Shown: in pieces, positions 1-9,322 of the stretch
How the letters are laid out: each line of letters opens with the position of its first letter
How positions within the stretch are numbered: position 1 is the first letter of the stretch
NCBI GenBank assembly: GCA_028684915.1
Contig: JAQUEZ010000198.1
Coordinates: 1 to 11,221 of the forward strand
Reading direction: 5' to 3'
Length of the DNA stretch: 11,221 nucleotides
Origin: Desulfobulbus sp.
Lineage (GTDB): Bacteria; Desulfobacterota; Desulfobulbia; Desulfobulbales; Desulfobulbaceae
The notes under the pieces: generated by a model
Database searches by the model: none
What the model was told of the DNA's origin: nothing
What the model saw: the letters and a program-made list of their open reading frames with translations, nothing else
Translations under genes and position numbers: made by a program

Positions 1-201
1 CTCGCCTGGCTCCTGGCGCAAAAACCGTTCATCGTGCCCATCCCAGGCATGGATAAGCTGGAATATATCGAAGACAATATCAAATCCGTTGATGTGTTGC
101 TTACTTCTGAAGACTTGCAGGCAATTGAACAGCGTCTGGCAAACATTACCATTCACGGGGACAGGCTTTCCAAAGAGTTGTTGTCCCTCTCCGAAGACTA
201 A
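1..201 (+). CDS. Aldo/keto reductase, C-terminal fragment (cut by window edge)
   Basis: Frame 1 is open from the first base and ends at TAA 199-201, giving 66 residues with no start in the window. It begins LAWLLAQKPFIVPIPGMDKL, the last strand and helix of an AKR barrel. The IVPIPG segment is the AKR motif next to the site that binds the NADP 2'-phosphate. About half of the residues match the C-terminus of the complete AKR at 2389-3372, so the two are paralogues within one cluster. The D, Y, K and H catalytic residues would lie upstream and cannot be checked. The stop is two bases before the start of the MFS gene, which implies co-transcription. The gene is truncated only by the window boundary. 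Confidence 0.9.
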   Translation, partial: LAWLLAQKPFIVPIPGMDKLEYIEDNIKSVDVLLTSEDLQAIEQRLANITIHGDRLSKELLSLSED

Positions 202-203
202 CT

Positions 204-1490
204 ATGAAAAGAACACTGTTGCTGATTCCCCAACATGAAGGAACGACCAGAGAGGAATGGAGCCTTGCCGCTGCTTCCAACCCCGGTTGGTACATGCTTG
301 CCGTCCTCAGTCTACTGATGGGCTTTGCATCGATTTCCACCGATCTCTATCTGCCAGCAATGCCAGCCATGGCGGGTACGCTAGGAGCGCAGCCCGGGAC
401 AATTGAACTGACCGTTTCCGGGTATCTTGTCGGTTTCAGCCTGGGACAGCTGGTCTGGGGACCAGTGAGTGATCGCTACGGTCGCCGGCCATCGGTGGCG
501 GTTGGCTTGCTCCTCTTCGTGATCGGTTCGGCTGGTTGCGCATTAGCCATGAGTGTGCAGGCGTTGATTGGCTGGCGCATAATCCAGGCCTTGGGTGCCT
601 GTGCCAGCGTCGCCATCTCCCGAGCCATGGTTCGTGATCTGTATGATGGAAATCGAGCGGCGCAGATGTTGTCGACACTTATCACGGTGATGGCCATCGC
701 CCCGCTTGTCGGGCCGCTCGCAGGGGGCCAGATCGTTGCTTGGGCCGGATGGCGGGCCATTTTTTGGGTTTTGGTGGCTATCGGGCTGCTGACGCTTGCA
801 GCGCTGCTGACGATTCCTGAAACCTTGCCGGAAGCACGACGAACCCAGGAGCCCCTCAGTCGTGCAATAGGCCGATACCTCGAATTGTTGGGCCACCGGC
901 AGTTGTTGGGGTACGCCGCTGCCGGGGCCTTTCTGTACGCCGGTATGTTTGCCTATATTGCTGGAACCCCGTTTGCGTACATCAACTACTATCATGTCTC
1001 CGCGCAGCATTATGGTTTGCTCTTTGGCCTTGTCATTATTGGTATCATGGCTGCCAACATGATCAATTCTCGCCTGGTGATGCGCCATGGCTCCGACAGA
1101 ATGCTCCTGATGGGCACAGTGATCGCCTTTTTCTCCGCTATGCTCGCAGCTCTCGACGCTCGCACCGGCTGGGGCGGTCTTTGGGGTTTGGTACTGCCTT
1201 TGTTCGTGTTTGCTTCGACGACCGGCCTCATCGTAGCGAATTCACTTTCGGGTGCAATGGCTCGTTTTCCGGATCGCGCCGGTGCGGTTTCCGCATTGGT
1301 CGGTTCCATTCAGTATGGCAGCGGGATCCTTGGCTCCGCACTGGTCGGTATCTTTGCCGATGGTACCCCTTGGCCCATGGGCATGGTGGTGGCCATCACT
1401 GGAATTGGGTGTCTACTGTCAACGTTACTCCTGTTATCCGAACGAGCACATGCTTGTTCCCTCAAGAGAATTTTTATTCGAAATCATTGA
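204..1490 (+). CDS. MFS multidrug-type exporter, Bcr/CflA family
   Basis: This 428-residue inner-membrane protein has about 12 hydrophobic segments, as expected for a 12-TM drug:H+ antiporter. TM1 (about 29-51) contains TDLYLPAMPAM (46-56), a signature of the Bcr/CflA family. MFS motif A is GPVSDRYGRR (86-95), with D90 and R94/R95. A motif B-like R125 lies in WRIIQALG, and APLVGPLAGG (166-175) is a motif C-like antiporter signature in TM5. Family members export drugs, dipeptides or small metabolites with proton import; the substrate here cannot be read. The ATG at 204 follows the preceding AKR stop by two bases. An internal ATG at 294 (residue 31) sits just before TM1 and would match the length of relatives with short N-termini, so the first 30 residues are less certain. 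The location inside a carbonyl-reductase cluster hints at export of a toxic carbonyl or its reduced product. Confidence 0.9.
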   Translation: MKRTLLLIPQHEGTTREEWSLAAASNPGWYMLAVLSLLMGFASISTDLYLPAMPAMAGTLGAQPGTIELTVSGYLVGFSLGQLVWGPVSDRYGRRPSVAVGLLLFVIGSAGCALAMSVQALIGWRIIQALGACASVAISRAMVRDLYDGNRAAQMLSTLITVMAIAPLVGPLAGGQIVAWAGWRAIFWVLVAIGLLTLAALLTIPETLPEARRTQEPLSRAIGRYLELLGHRQLLGYAAAGAFLYAGMFAYIAGTPFAYINYYHVSAQHYGLLFGLVIIGIMAANMINSRLVMRHGSDRMLLMGTVIAFFSAMLAALDARTGWGGLWGLVLPLFVFASTTGLIVANSLSGAMARFPDRAGAVSALVGSIQYGSGILGSALVGIFADGTPWPMGMVVAITGIGCLLSTLLLLSERAHACSLKRIFIRNH

Positions 1491-1505
1491 GAAAAGGACA
1501 AAACT

Positions 1506-3372
<1,867 letters not shown>

Positions 3373-3399
3373 CACAACAAATATGAATAGGAGAATGCC

Positions 3400-4227
3400 A
3401 TGACAAACGTCAACGTCGTTATAGGTTCAGGACTGATTGGTCAGGCGATTGTCCGCCGAGTCAGTGCAGGCAAGCATGTTGTCCTTGCTGACCTGCGAGA
3501 GGAAAACGCGGAGATCGCCGCGAAGGTCCTGAGTGACGCAGGATTTACGGTCAGCACCACAATCGTCGATGTCTCCTCGCGGAAGTCGGTCCACGCACTG
3601 GTTGAAACAGCGACGGCAATCGGCCCTATAACCGGAGTCATCCATGCTGCGGGCGTTTCCCCAACCCAGGCAACACCGGAAACAATTCTGAAGGTCGATT
3701 TATATGGTACCGCCCTCCTCCTTGAGGAGTTCGGCAATGTCATCTCGAAAGGTGGCGCGGGGGTGGTGATAGCCTCGCAGTCTGGTCACCGTCTCCCGGC
3801 GTTGACACCCGAGCAGGACAAGGCATTGGCCACCACTCCCACCGAGGAATTGCTCGGGCTGCCGATGCTCCAACCGGATCAGGTGACCGACCCGCTCCAC
3901 GCCTACCAGATCTCCAAGCGTGGCAATTCGCTGCGGGTGATGGCCGAGGCGGTGCAGTGGGGCAAGCGTGGCGCGCGGGTCAATACAATCAGCCCCGGCA
4001 TTATATGCACTCCTCTGGCAAAAGAAGAGTTAGCCGGTCCACGTGGCCCAGGATATCGCCGCATGCTGGAACTGTCTCCAGTAGGGCGCATCGGAACTCC
4101 TGATGAAGTCGGAACAATTGGTGCTCTTTTAATGGGTCCTGATGGCGGGTTTATTACCGGTAGTGATTTCCTGATGGACGGAGGAGTCACAGCCTCTTAC
4201 TGGTACGGCGAACTCGCACCTCAATGA
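3400..4227 (+). CDS. Short-chain dehydrogenase/reductase with long insert before the catalytic Tyr
   Basis: This 275-residue Rossmann-fold oxidoreductase has a nucleotide-binding loop IGSGLIGQAI (8-17), a GxGxxG form in place of the classical TGxxxGxG. D31, at the end of the second strand (LADLREEN), suggests a preference for NAD(H). HAAG (82-85) takes the place of the usual NNAG. The active site is S126 or S128 (IASQSGH), Y169 and K173 (YQISK). The stretch between Ser and Tyr is about 41 residues, whereas classical SDRs have about 13. A similar insertion is known in 3-alpha-hydroxysteroid dehydrogenase/carbonyl reductase, where it alters the oligomer interface. NTISPG (195-200) and FLMDGG near the C-terminus are normal SDR motifs. 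AGGAG (3389-3393) lies six bases before the ATG. It is the last gene of the cluster. The substrate is unknown. Confidence 0.92.
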   Translation: MTNVNVVIGSGLIGQAIVRRVSAGKHVVLADLREENAEIAAKVLSDAGFTVSTTIVDVSSRKSVHALVETATAIGPITGVIHAAGVSPTQATPETILKVDLYGTALLLEEFGNVISKGGAGVVIASQSGHRLPALTPEQDKALATTPTEELLGLPMLQPDQVTDPLHAYQISKRGNSLRVMAEAVQWGKRGARVNTISPGIICTPLAKEELAGPRGPGYRRMLELSPVGRIGTPDEVGTIGALLMGPDGGFITGSDFLMDGGVTASYWYGELAPQ

Positions 4228-4292
4228 TTGGGGCACGCTACTAGATAACGCTTAAAGATCTCCGCCCTCAGTCGGCATATTGGGCCAGGATT

Positions 4293-4308
4293 ACTGAAAA
4301 TTTTCAGT
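4293..4308. promoter_or_regulatory. Perfect 16-base palindrome, candidate operator
   Basis: ACTGAAAATTTTCAGT reads identically on both strands and has no loop, which suits a dimeric regulator site better than an RNA terminator. It lies 66 bases after the SDR stop and about 420 bases before the iron-sulfur subunit start. A looser dyad with the same AAAATTTT core occurs at 4486-4502. Regulatory function is inferred from symmetry and place only. Confidence 0.35.
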
Positions 4309-4715
4309 TGTTAGCTTTCGTGCGAGTCCGAGAACATGGAGACCTCTGCATCGGTGGATCAATTGTGTGTGGCGAGATCTGTTGGTCGCAATGGATTATC
4401 GCATGTAGACTGCAAGAATAAAAATGTCGGAAAAAAAGATCATTCCGGAGGATTAGGCAATAATTTAAGAGGATTGTTCTATCTACTTTCAAAATTTTAA
4501 AGTTAGGTATGAACATGGATGGCTATGCCGCTTCATTGCCTGCGCTAATGAAAAAGCTCGTCTGGAAATAGAAATTCATAAAATTCTGACTAGCTATCAG
4601 CACGGAAAAGCTCCTCGTTGGAATTGTTGCACCGTTTTTGGCTTCCTTGTGCATACATCTTGGCAAGATCCTGCACTAGAGCTCACAGCATCCCCGTATC
4701 ACCACAGAAAAAGAT

Positions 4716-4719
4716 GGAG
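4716..4719 (+). promoter_or_regulatory. Ribosome binding site that favours the ATG at 4726
   Basis: GGAG is six bases before ATG 4726. The in-frame alternatives, TTG 4618 and ATG 4714, lack comparable sites, and they would place extra residues before the Tat signal. Confidence 0.55.
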
Positions 4720-4725
4720 TCGCTT

Positions 4726-5352
4726 ATGAATGCTCTTCTTCTCGAAACCATCCGGCCCGCGGGAATGACCCGACGCCAGTTCATCAAAAGCGTCATCGCG
4801 GCCGGTGTTGTCTCCTCATCCGGCCTGCTCTCCCCGGGGCCGGCTGGTGCTGCTTCCAAGACCTCCCCCGGTGCGGTTGAACGGCTCATTACCCTCTCGG
4901 TGAATGGGCAACAGCGCCGGGTAGATGTCCTGCCCCAGGAAACCCTGGCACAAACCCTGCGTGGTAAACTCGGGCTGATGGGGCTCAAAATCGGTTGTGA
5001 CCGGGGCGAATGCGGGGCCTGTACGGTGCTCATAGATAACGTGCCGCGCTATTCCTGCTCGATGCTGACCCACAGTGTCCGAGGCAAGAAGGTGCTGACC
5101 ATCGAAGGTTTGGCTCGTTCGGACGGCACCTTGCATCCCTTGCAGCAGGGCGTTCTCGATGAACAGGGTTTTCAGTGCGGCTACTGCGCCCCGGGCTTCC
5201 TTATGTCCACCCTTGGCTATCTCAAGACCAACCCCAACCCCACCCGGCAGGAACTGGCGCACGGGGTATCGGGAAATCTCTGCCGCTGCCAGGATTATGA
5301 CAAGGTCCTCACTGCCCTGATGCGCGGGGCCGAATACATGCGAAAGGGGTAA
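4726..5352 (+). CDS. Molybdenum hydroxylase small subunit, two [2Fe-2S] clusters, Tat-exported
   Basis: This 208-residue electron-transfer subunit belongs to the xanthine oxidase family. The N-terminus has a twin-arginine signal, TRRQFIK (15-21), then a hydrophobic stretch (22-35) and a probable cleavage region around PAGAAS (39-44), so the mature protein should be periplasmic. The plant-type ferredoxin domain has cysteines C91, C96, C99 and C111 for one cluster. The helical domain has C151, C154, C186 and C188 (CGYC and CRC motifs) for the cluster nearest the molybdenum cofactor. All eight ligands are present. This layout matches E. coli PaoA and related aldehyde oxidoreductase subunits. The start ATG 4726 is chosen for its GGAG site; ATG 4714 would add four residues. 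The stop is three bases before the next ATG, so the two genes are coupled. It passes electrons from the Mo site toward FAD. Confidence 0.93.
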   Translation: MNALLLETIRPAGMTRRQFIKSVIAAGVVSSSGLLSPGPAGAASKTSPGAVERLITLSVNGQQRRVDVLPQETLAQTLRGKLGLMGLKIGCDRGECGACTVLIDNVPRYSCSMLTHSVRGKKVLTIEGLARSDGTLHPLQQGVLDEQGFQCGYCAPGFLMSTLGYLKTNPNPTRQELAHGVSGNLCRCQDYDKVLTALMRGAEYMRKG

Positions 5353-5355
5353 ATC

Positions 5356-7848
5356 ATGCCGCAAAACGACGCTCTTTTTTCGCCAAAACTGACAGGGAAA
5401 AACTACATCACGCCTGACCTGCGGGCCAAATTGGCCGGCACGGCACGGTTTGCCGAGGATCTCCAGGCCGAAGGGATGCTTATCTGCAAACTGCTCACCA
5501 GCCCCTTGCCCCATGCCCGAGTCAAACATCTCGACACCAAGGCCGCCCTGTCTATCCCCGGTGTGCGGGCGATTCTCACCGCTGACGAACTGCCGCCTCC
5601 GGCCGATTCCGTGACCGACCGGGGCGAGGTCATCAAGGCCAGTCCATGGGCGGAACGGGCGCTGACCATGGAGCCGCTCTTTCAAGGGGAACCGATTCTG
5701 GCGGTGGCGGCGATTGATGAGGCGACTGCGACCGCAGCCATCGAGGCCATCGATATTGCCTTTGATCCGCTCCCCTTTGTCATCGATCCGTTGGACAGTC
5801 TGCGGCCGGAAGGACCCAACGCCCGAACCGACGGCAATGTCTGGCTGCCTCCAGGAAAACCAGGTGAACAGCCGAAAGTTGGCGAACTGAAGTGGACCAG
5901 GGCTAATTTCGAGTCCGCCGGGCTAGACCAACTCCCCCTGGGCAAGGCGGGCAGCGAATGGGCCTTCGGCAACCTTGAGGCCGAACTGTCGCAGGCAGCA
6001 CTGGTTCTGGACGAAACCTTCGTCACGCCCAATGTCAGTCATCAGACCCTGGAGACCCGCTCGACCTTGGCCTGGTGGGAAAACGGCAAGCTCCACATCG
6101 CGGTCGGCACCCAAAGCACCATCCAAACCGTTCCGGCCCTCGCCAAGTGGCTCAACATGAGTCCTGACGATATCGTCCTCATCAGCGAGTACACTGGGGG
6201 CGGTTTTGGCGGCAAGATTACCGCCTCCGTGGCGGCGATCATCCCGGCCTTGCTGGCGAAAAAAGCGCAAGCGCCGGTCATGCTGCGTATCTCCCGGGAT
6301 GACGAGCAGGCCATCGGACGCGCCCGGCCCAGTTTGATCGGCCGCATGCGCGCCGGTTTTTCCAAAGAGGGCCGTTTGCTTGGCCTCGATATGTTCGTGA
6401 TTATGGATAACGGCCCGTATGAGGAACAACATGATGGGGGGATGTCCGGACGCATGGTATCGCTGCTCTACCAACCCAAGGCGATGCGCTGGCGCGGGGT
6501 AGCGGTGCTCACCAACACCCCGACCCGAGGTGCCCAAACCGCACCGGGTGGACTCCAGGCCAGTGCCCTCATGGGTCCTGTTTTAGCGAAAGCTGCACGC
6601 AAGTTGAACCTCGATTCCTTGGCGATGTGCCGCATTAATGCACCCGAGGGCCGAGCACCGGTTGGCCCCCCGAAAGCGGATGGCATTATGAATGTGGCGA
6701 CCAGCGCCTTTGTCAAACAGGCGCTTGACCAAGGAGCCCAAGCGTTCGGCTGGCAGGAGCGGCGATCACGGCCTGCGCTCAAAGGTTCTCTTCGGCGCGG
6801 CATCGGTGTGGCCACCGGAGGTTTTGTCGCCGGAACGATCGGTTTCGATGGCTTGTTCGTCATCACTACCGAGGGTAAATTGCGTATCCATTGCGGTGTC
6901 GGCAATCTCGGCACGGAATCCTTCAGTGACGTGCAGCGGGTGGTGGCCGACGCCATGGATATGCCCTGGGAATCCTGCGAAATACTCTGGGGCAATACCG
7001 GCAAGCACCTCGCCTGGAGCTGTGTGTCCGGCGGCAGCCAGACCATTCACGCCATGTCGCGAGCAGGGCTTGCCGCAAGTCTGGACGCTCACGCCAAGAT
7101 GAAAGATATCGCTGCGAAATCCCTGGGGGGCACGCCGGATGATTTTGCCATCGGCAACCAGCGCGTTTTCCGGAAAACGAACACTGGCGAAGGGCTGAGC
7201 TTTGCCGAAGTGGCCCGGAGAGCCATTGCCTTAGGCGGGGTCTATGATGGTCATGAGTACCCGAACGATCTCAACAAGATGACCAAGGCATCCGTCGCCG
7301 CCCTGGCCGGGCAGGGACTGGTTGCCGTGGCCCGCGACACCTTCCCGCGCGACGGGCAAACGTTTTCTTTTGTGGCTGCCTTTGCCGAGGTGGAAGTAGA
7401 CACCGAGACTGGCATGTACCGGATCGTGGCCTATCACGCCGAGGCGGATGCTGGGGTGGTGGTCCATCCCCGTGCCTTTGCCGGGCAGCTGGCTGGACGT
7501 TCCATGCTCGGTATTGGTCACGCCACCACGCAGAAATGGTTTTATGATCATGCGCATGGGATACCGGTATCCAGGCGGTTGTATCAGACCCGTCCACCAA
7601 CCATCCTGTGCTTCCCGGAGAAATTCACCTGGGGTTCAGTCGGTATCCCTGATCCCCAGACGCCGATTGGAGCCCGGGGCATTGGCGAGCCGCCGGTTGG
7701 CGCCGCCTGTGCAGCCGTGTTGTGTGCTCTGGGCGATGCCTTGGGCGACGACAAGTTTGTCCGCGCCCCGGTCATGGCCGACGCCATCCTGGCTGCCATC
7801 GAACCCGGAACTTGGCATCCAGCAACAGGCCTTTCAGCCAACGTTTAA
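5356..7848 (+). CDS. Molybdenum hydroxylase large subunit, molybdopterin-binding (aldehyde oxidoreductase type)
   Basis: This 830-residue catalytic subunit of the xanthine oxidase family should hydroxylate an aldehyde or N-heterocycle with water as the oxygen donor. The N-terminal a/b-hammerhead-like part includes LAGTARFAEDL and PLPHARVKHLDT. The Mo-binding domain follows with GGGFGGK (281-287), RGAQTAPGGLQ (391-401) where XDH has FRGFG, GNLGTESFSD (516-525), SGGSQT (558-563) and the C-terminal RGIGEPP with the predicted catalytic base E778. The length is somewhat above E. coli PaoC. No signal peptide is visible at the N-terminus, so export must rely on the Tat-bearing partner. AAGGGG (5344-5349), overlapping the end of the upstream gene, is the ribosome site. 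The gap to the FAD gene is 39 bases. The substrate cannot be read; the aldehyde assignment rests on the four-cysteine FAD partner. Confidence 0.92.
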   Translation: MPQNDALFSPKLTGKNYITPDLRAKLAGTARFAEDLQAEGMLICKLLTSPLPHARVKHLDTKAALSIPGVRAILTADELPPPADSVTDRGEVIKASPWAERALTMEPLFQGEPILAVAAIDEATATAAIEAIDIAFDPLPFVIDPLDSLRPEGPNARTDGNVWLPPGKPGEQPKVGELKWTRANFESAGLDQLPLGKAGSEWAFGNLEAELSQAALVLDETFVTPNVSHQTLETRSTLAWWENGKLHIAVGTQSTIQTVPALAKWLNMSPDDIVLISEYTGGGFGGKITASVAAIIPALLAKKAQAPVMLRISRDDEQAIGRARPSLIGRMRAGFSKEGRLLGLDMFVIMDNGPYEEQHDGGMSGRMVSLLYQPKAMRWRGVAVLTNTPTRGAQTAPGGLQASALMGPVLAKAARKLNLDSLAMCRINAPEGRAPVGPPKADGIMNVATSAFVKQALDQGAQAFGWQERRSRPALKGSLRRGIGVATGGFVAGTIGFDGLFVITTEGKLRIHCGVGNLGTESFSDVQRVVADAMDMPWESCEILWGNTGKHLAWSCVSGGSQTIHAMSRAGLAASLDAHAKMKDIAAKSLGGTPDDFAIGNQRVFRKTNTGEGLSFAEVARRAIALGGVYDGHEYPNDLNKMTKASVAALAGQGLVAVARDTFPRDGQTFSFVAAFAEVEVDTETGMYRIVAYHAEADAGVVVHPRAFAGQLAGRSMLGIGHATTQKWFYDHAHGIPVSRRLYQTRPPTILCFPEKFTWGSVGIPDPQTPIGARGIGEPPVGAACAAVLCALGDALGDDKFVRAPVMADAILAAIEPGTWHPATGLSANV

Positions 7849-7887
7849 TCGTGAAGCCGCCGATGCATCGGTGGCGGGAGAAGACCC

Positions 7888-8892
7888 ATGGCAATCATAC
7901 GTGACGGCATGCCCCCTTTTGAACTTTTCCGGCCGACAAGCGTGGATGACGCCCTGTCCCTGGCCAAACGTCTTGGAGTCGATACATGGATGCTGGCTGG
8001 AGGACTCGACAGTCTGGAACGGTTCAAAGACCGTATTGTCCAGCCCAAAGCGGTGATCGATCTTGGCGCTATCGATGCACTACGCGGTATACGCCGGGAC
8101 GGTGGCGATCTGGTCATTGGGCCGATGACGACGCTCACCGAGGTGCAGTACCATCCGGATATCCGAGCCCATTTCAGCTTGCTCGCCGAGGCAGCAGGGG
8201 AGGTCGCTTCGCCCCAGATCCGCAACCAGGGAACACTGGGCGGCAACATCAGCCAGGACACACGCTGCTGGTATTACCGTAGCGGCTGGAACTGCTATCG
8301 AGCCGGAGGCGGCACCTGCTATGCAAGTGAAAGCAAGGAGGGACAGAACCGCGAACATGCCATCTTCGGAGTCCAAGGCTGTGCGGCGGTTTCGCCTTCC
8401 GATACTGCTCCGGCCTTGGTGGCTCTGGAGGCCCGGCTGGTCATTCAACATGCGGAAGCGAGACGGGAAGTGGCGGCCGAGGATTTTTTTGTCGGCCCGG
8501 AAAAGGATATCACCCGCCTCAACGTGCTGCGGCCAGGTGAGGTGCTCACCGAAATCCGCCTGCCGGCTACCTGGGCCGGAGCGACGTTTTACTTTGAAAA
8601 GGTGCGCGACCGGCCGGTGTGGGATTTCCCGCTGGTCAATATCGCTTCAGCAATGCGGCTTACCGGAGACCGCATCGATAAGGCACGATTGGTAATGGGA
8701 GCGGTGGCAGCTCGCCCCTGGCGGCTCCCTCAGGTGGAAGCCGCGGTGGCCGGTACATCAAGAAATGTTATTGCAGAGAAGGTTTCGCGCCTTGCCGCCG
8801 ATGGTGCGGTACCGCTCGCCCATAATGGCTACAAGGTGGTGTTGGTCCGCAATTTGGTCAAACGCGCCATCCTCGGCAACAGGGAAGTCTAA
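7888..8892 (+). CDS. Molybdenum hydroxylase FAD subunit with extra Fe-S cysteine segment
   Basis: This 334-residue middle subunit receives electrons from the [2Fe-2S] partner and passes them to an external acceptor. FAD_binding_5-type motifs are MLAGGLDSLERFK (35-47), which binds the pyrophosphate, then IGPMTTLTEV and the second FAD loop GTLGGNIS (115-122). Next comes a cysteine-rich insert with C127, C136, C144 and C165, ending at VSPSD. E. coli PaoB carries a [4Fe-4S] cluster in the same place with similar spacing, so a third type of cluster is likely here. The CO dehydrogenase flavoprotein C-terminal domain follows from about residue 220. GGGAG (7876-7880) lies seven bases before the ATG. 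No signal peptide is present. The physiological electron acceptor is not evident. Confidence 0.92.
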   Translation: MAIIRDGMPPFELFRPTSVDDALSLAKRLGVDTWMLAGGLDSLERFKDRIVQPKAVIDLGAIDALRGIRRDGGDLVIGPMTTLTEVQYHPDIRAHFSLLAEAAGEVASPQIRNQGTLGGNISQDTRCWYYRSGWNCYRAGGGTCYASESKEGQNREHAIFGVQGCAAVSPSDTAPALVALEARLVIQHAEARREVAAEDFFVGPEKDITRLNVLRPGEVLTEIRLPATWAGATFYFEKVRDRPVWDFPLVNIASAMRLTGDRIDKARLVMGAVAARPWRLPQVEAAVAGTSRNVIAEKVSRLAADGAVPLAHNGYKVVLVRNLVKRAILGNREV

Positions 8893-8914
8893 ACCGTACA
8901 GAGAGAAACGACTC

Positions 8915-9322
8915 GTGATCGAATTGGAAGACATCAAGAACCGCTGTGACGCCATCGAAGAATGGTATGAATTTATGCTGGCGTATGCTGCCCAGGGTAT
9001 TGCGGACGACCGGGAAAGCCATCATGGAACTCAACTCCGCGAACTGCTCTCTAAGGCTGTTGAAGCCGCGACTGATTTACCCGAAGCGTATACCGCAATG
9101 GTGACGACGTTAAATCCAACCACCTCACAGAACTATGTAAATTTTCTTGGTTTGCTGAAGGTTGACACGACCAAAGCCTTGGCGGCGATGGAACTTGTTC
9201 TTGCCCAACCAAGAATTTCATCCCAGTTGGTAGATAATCTCAACGCTTCGCTGCATATCCGAACCTTGCTGACAGACGTTTTTCTCCTCGATGAAATTGT
9301 CCAACTACAACGATTGCGTTAA
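8915..9322 (+). CDS. Hypothetical 135-residue helical protein, last gene of the Mo operon
   Basis: I do not recognise the family. The frame starts at GTG 8915, 22 bases after the FAD gene, with a modest GAGAG (8901-8905) nine bases upstream. No ATG is available between the end of the FAD gene and the conserved-looking N-terminus. The product (IELEDIKNRCDAIEEWYEFM onward) is soluble, with no signal or membrane segment, and alternates charged and hydrophobic residues in a pattern typical of an all-helical bundle. It has one cysteine (C11) and no metal-binding motif. Its position suggests an accessory role such as assembly, stability or interaction with the enzyme, but it bears no resemblance to XdhC/PaoD-type cofactor chaperones. 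Coding status is supported by 135 open codons, normal composition and operon placement. Confidence 0.75.
   Translation: MIELEDIKNRCDAIEEWYEFMLAYAAQGIADDRESHHGTQLRELLSKAVEAATDLPEAYTAMVTTLNPTTSQNYVNFLGLLKVDTTKALAAMELVLAQPRISSQLVDNLNASLHIRTLLTDVFLLDEIVQLQRLR

Larger units (their letters stand above)
4228..4725 (+). other. Intergenic spacer, probable operon control region
   Basis: These 498 bases separate the SDR from the molybdenum enzyme operon and are more A+T-rich than either flank. They hold a perfect palindrome (4293-4308) and a second AAAATTTT-centred dyad (4486-4502). A frame open at 4469-4729 has no usable early start codon. No convincing rho-independent terminator follows the SDR, and no sigma-70 promoter with both good boxes and proper spacing could be picked by eye. 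No RNA gene was recognised. Confidence 0.6.

Noticed and set aside
543..1088. Long minus-strand open frame opposite the MFS gene
   Set aside because: It is a shadow of the G+C-rich MFS gene, with a low-complexity, charged, histidine-rich composition and no domain.
4228..4320. Rho-independent terminator after the SDR
   Set aside because: The only symmetric element is the loop-less A/T palindrome, and no G+C-rich stem with a T run is present.
4509..4571. Twenty-codon reading frame starting at ATG 4509
   Set aside because: The AGG before it is only one base from the start codon, it is very short, and nothing in its sequence is recognisable.
4661..4675. Sigma-54-like promoter TGGCAAGATCCTGCA before the Fe-S subunit gene
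   Set aside because: The distance between the GG and GC elements is nine bases, not the strict ten, so it is unlikely to work as a -24/-12 promoter.
4618..4725. Extended N-terminus of the Fe-S subunit from TTG 4618
   Set aside because: It would put 36 extra residues before the Tat signal, and it has no ribosome site like the GGAG before ATG 4726.
5923..6537. Minus-strand open frame of about 200 codons opposite the Mo subunit gene
   Set aside because: It arises from codon bias of the + strand gene, which has clear family motifs throughout the same stretch.
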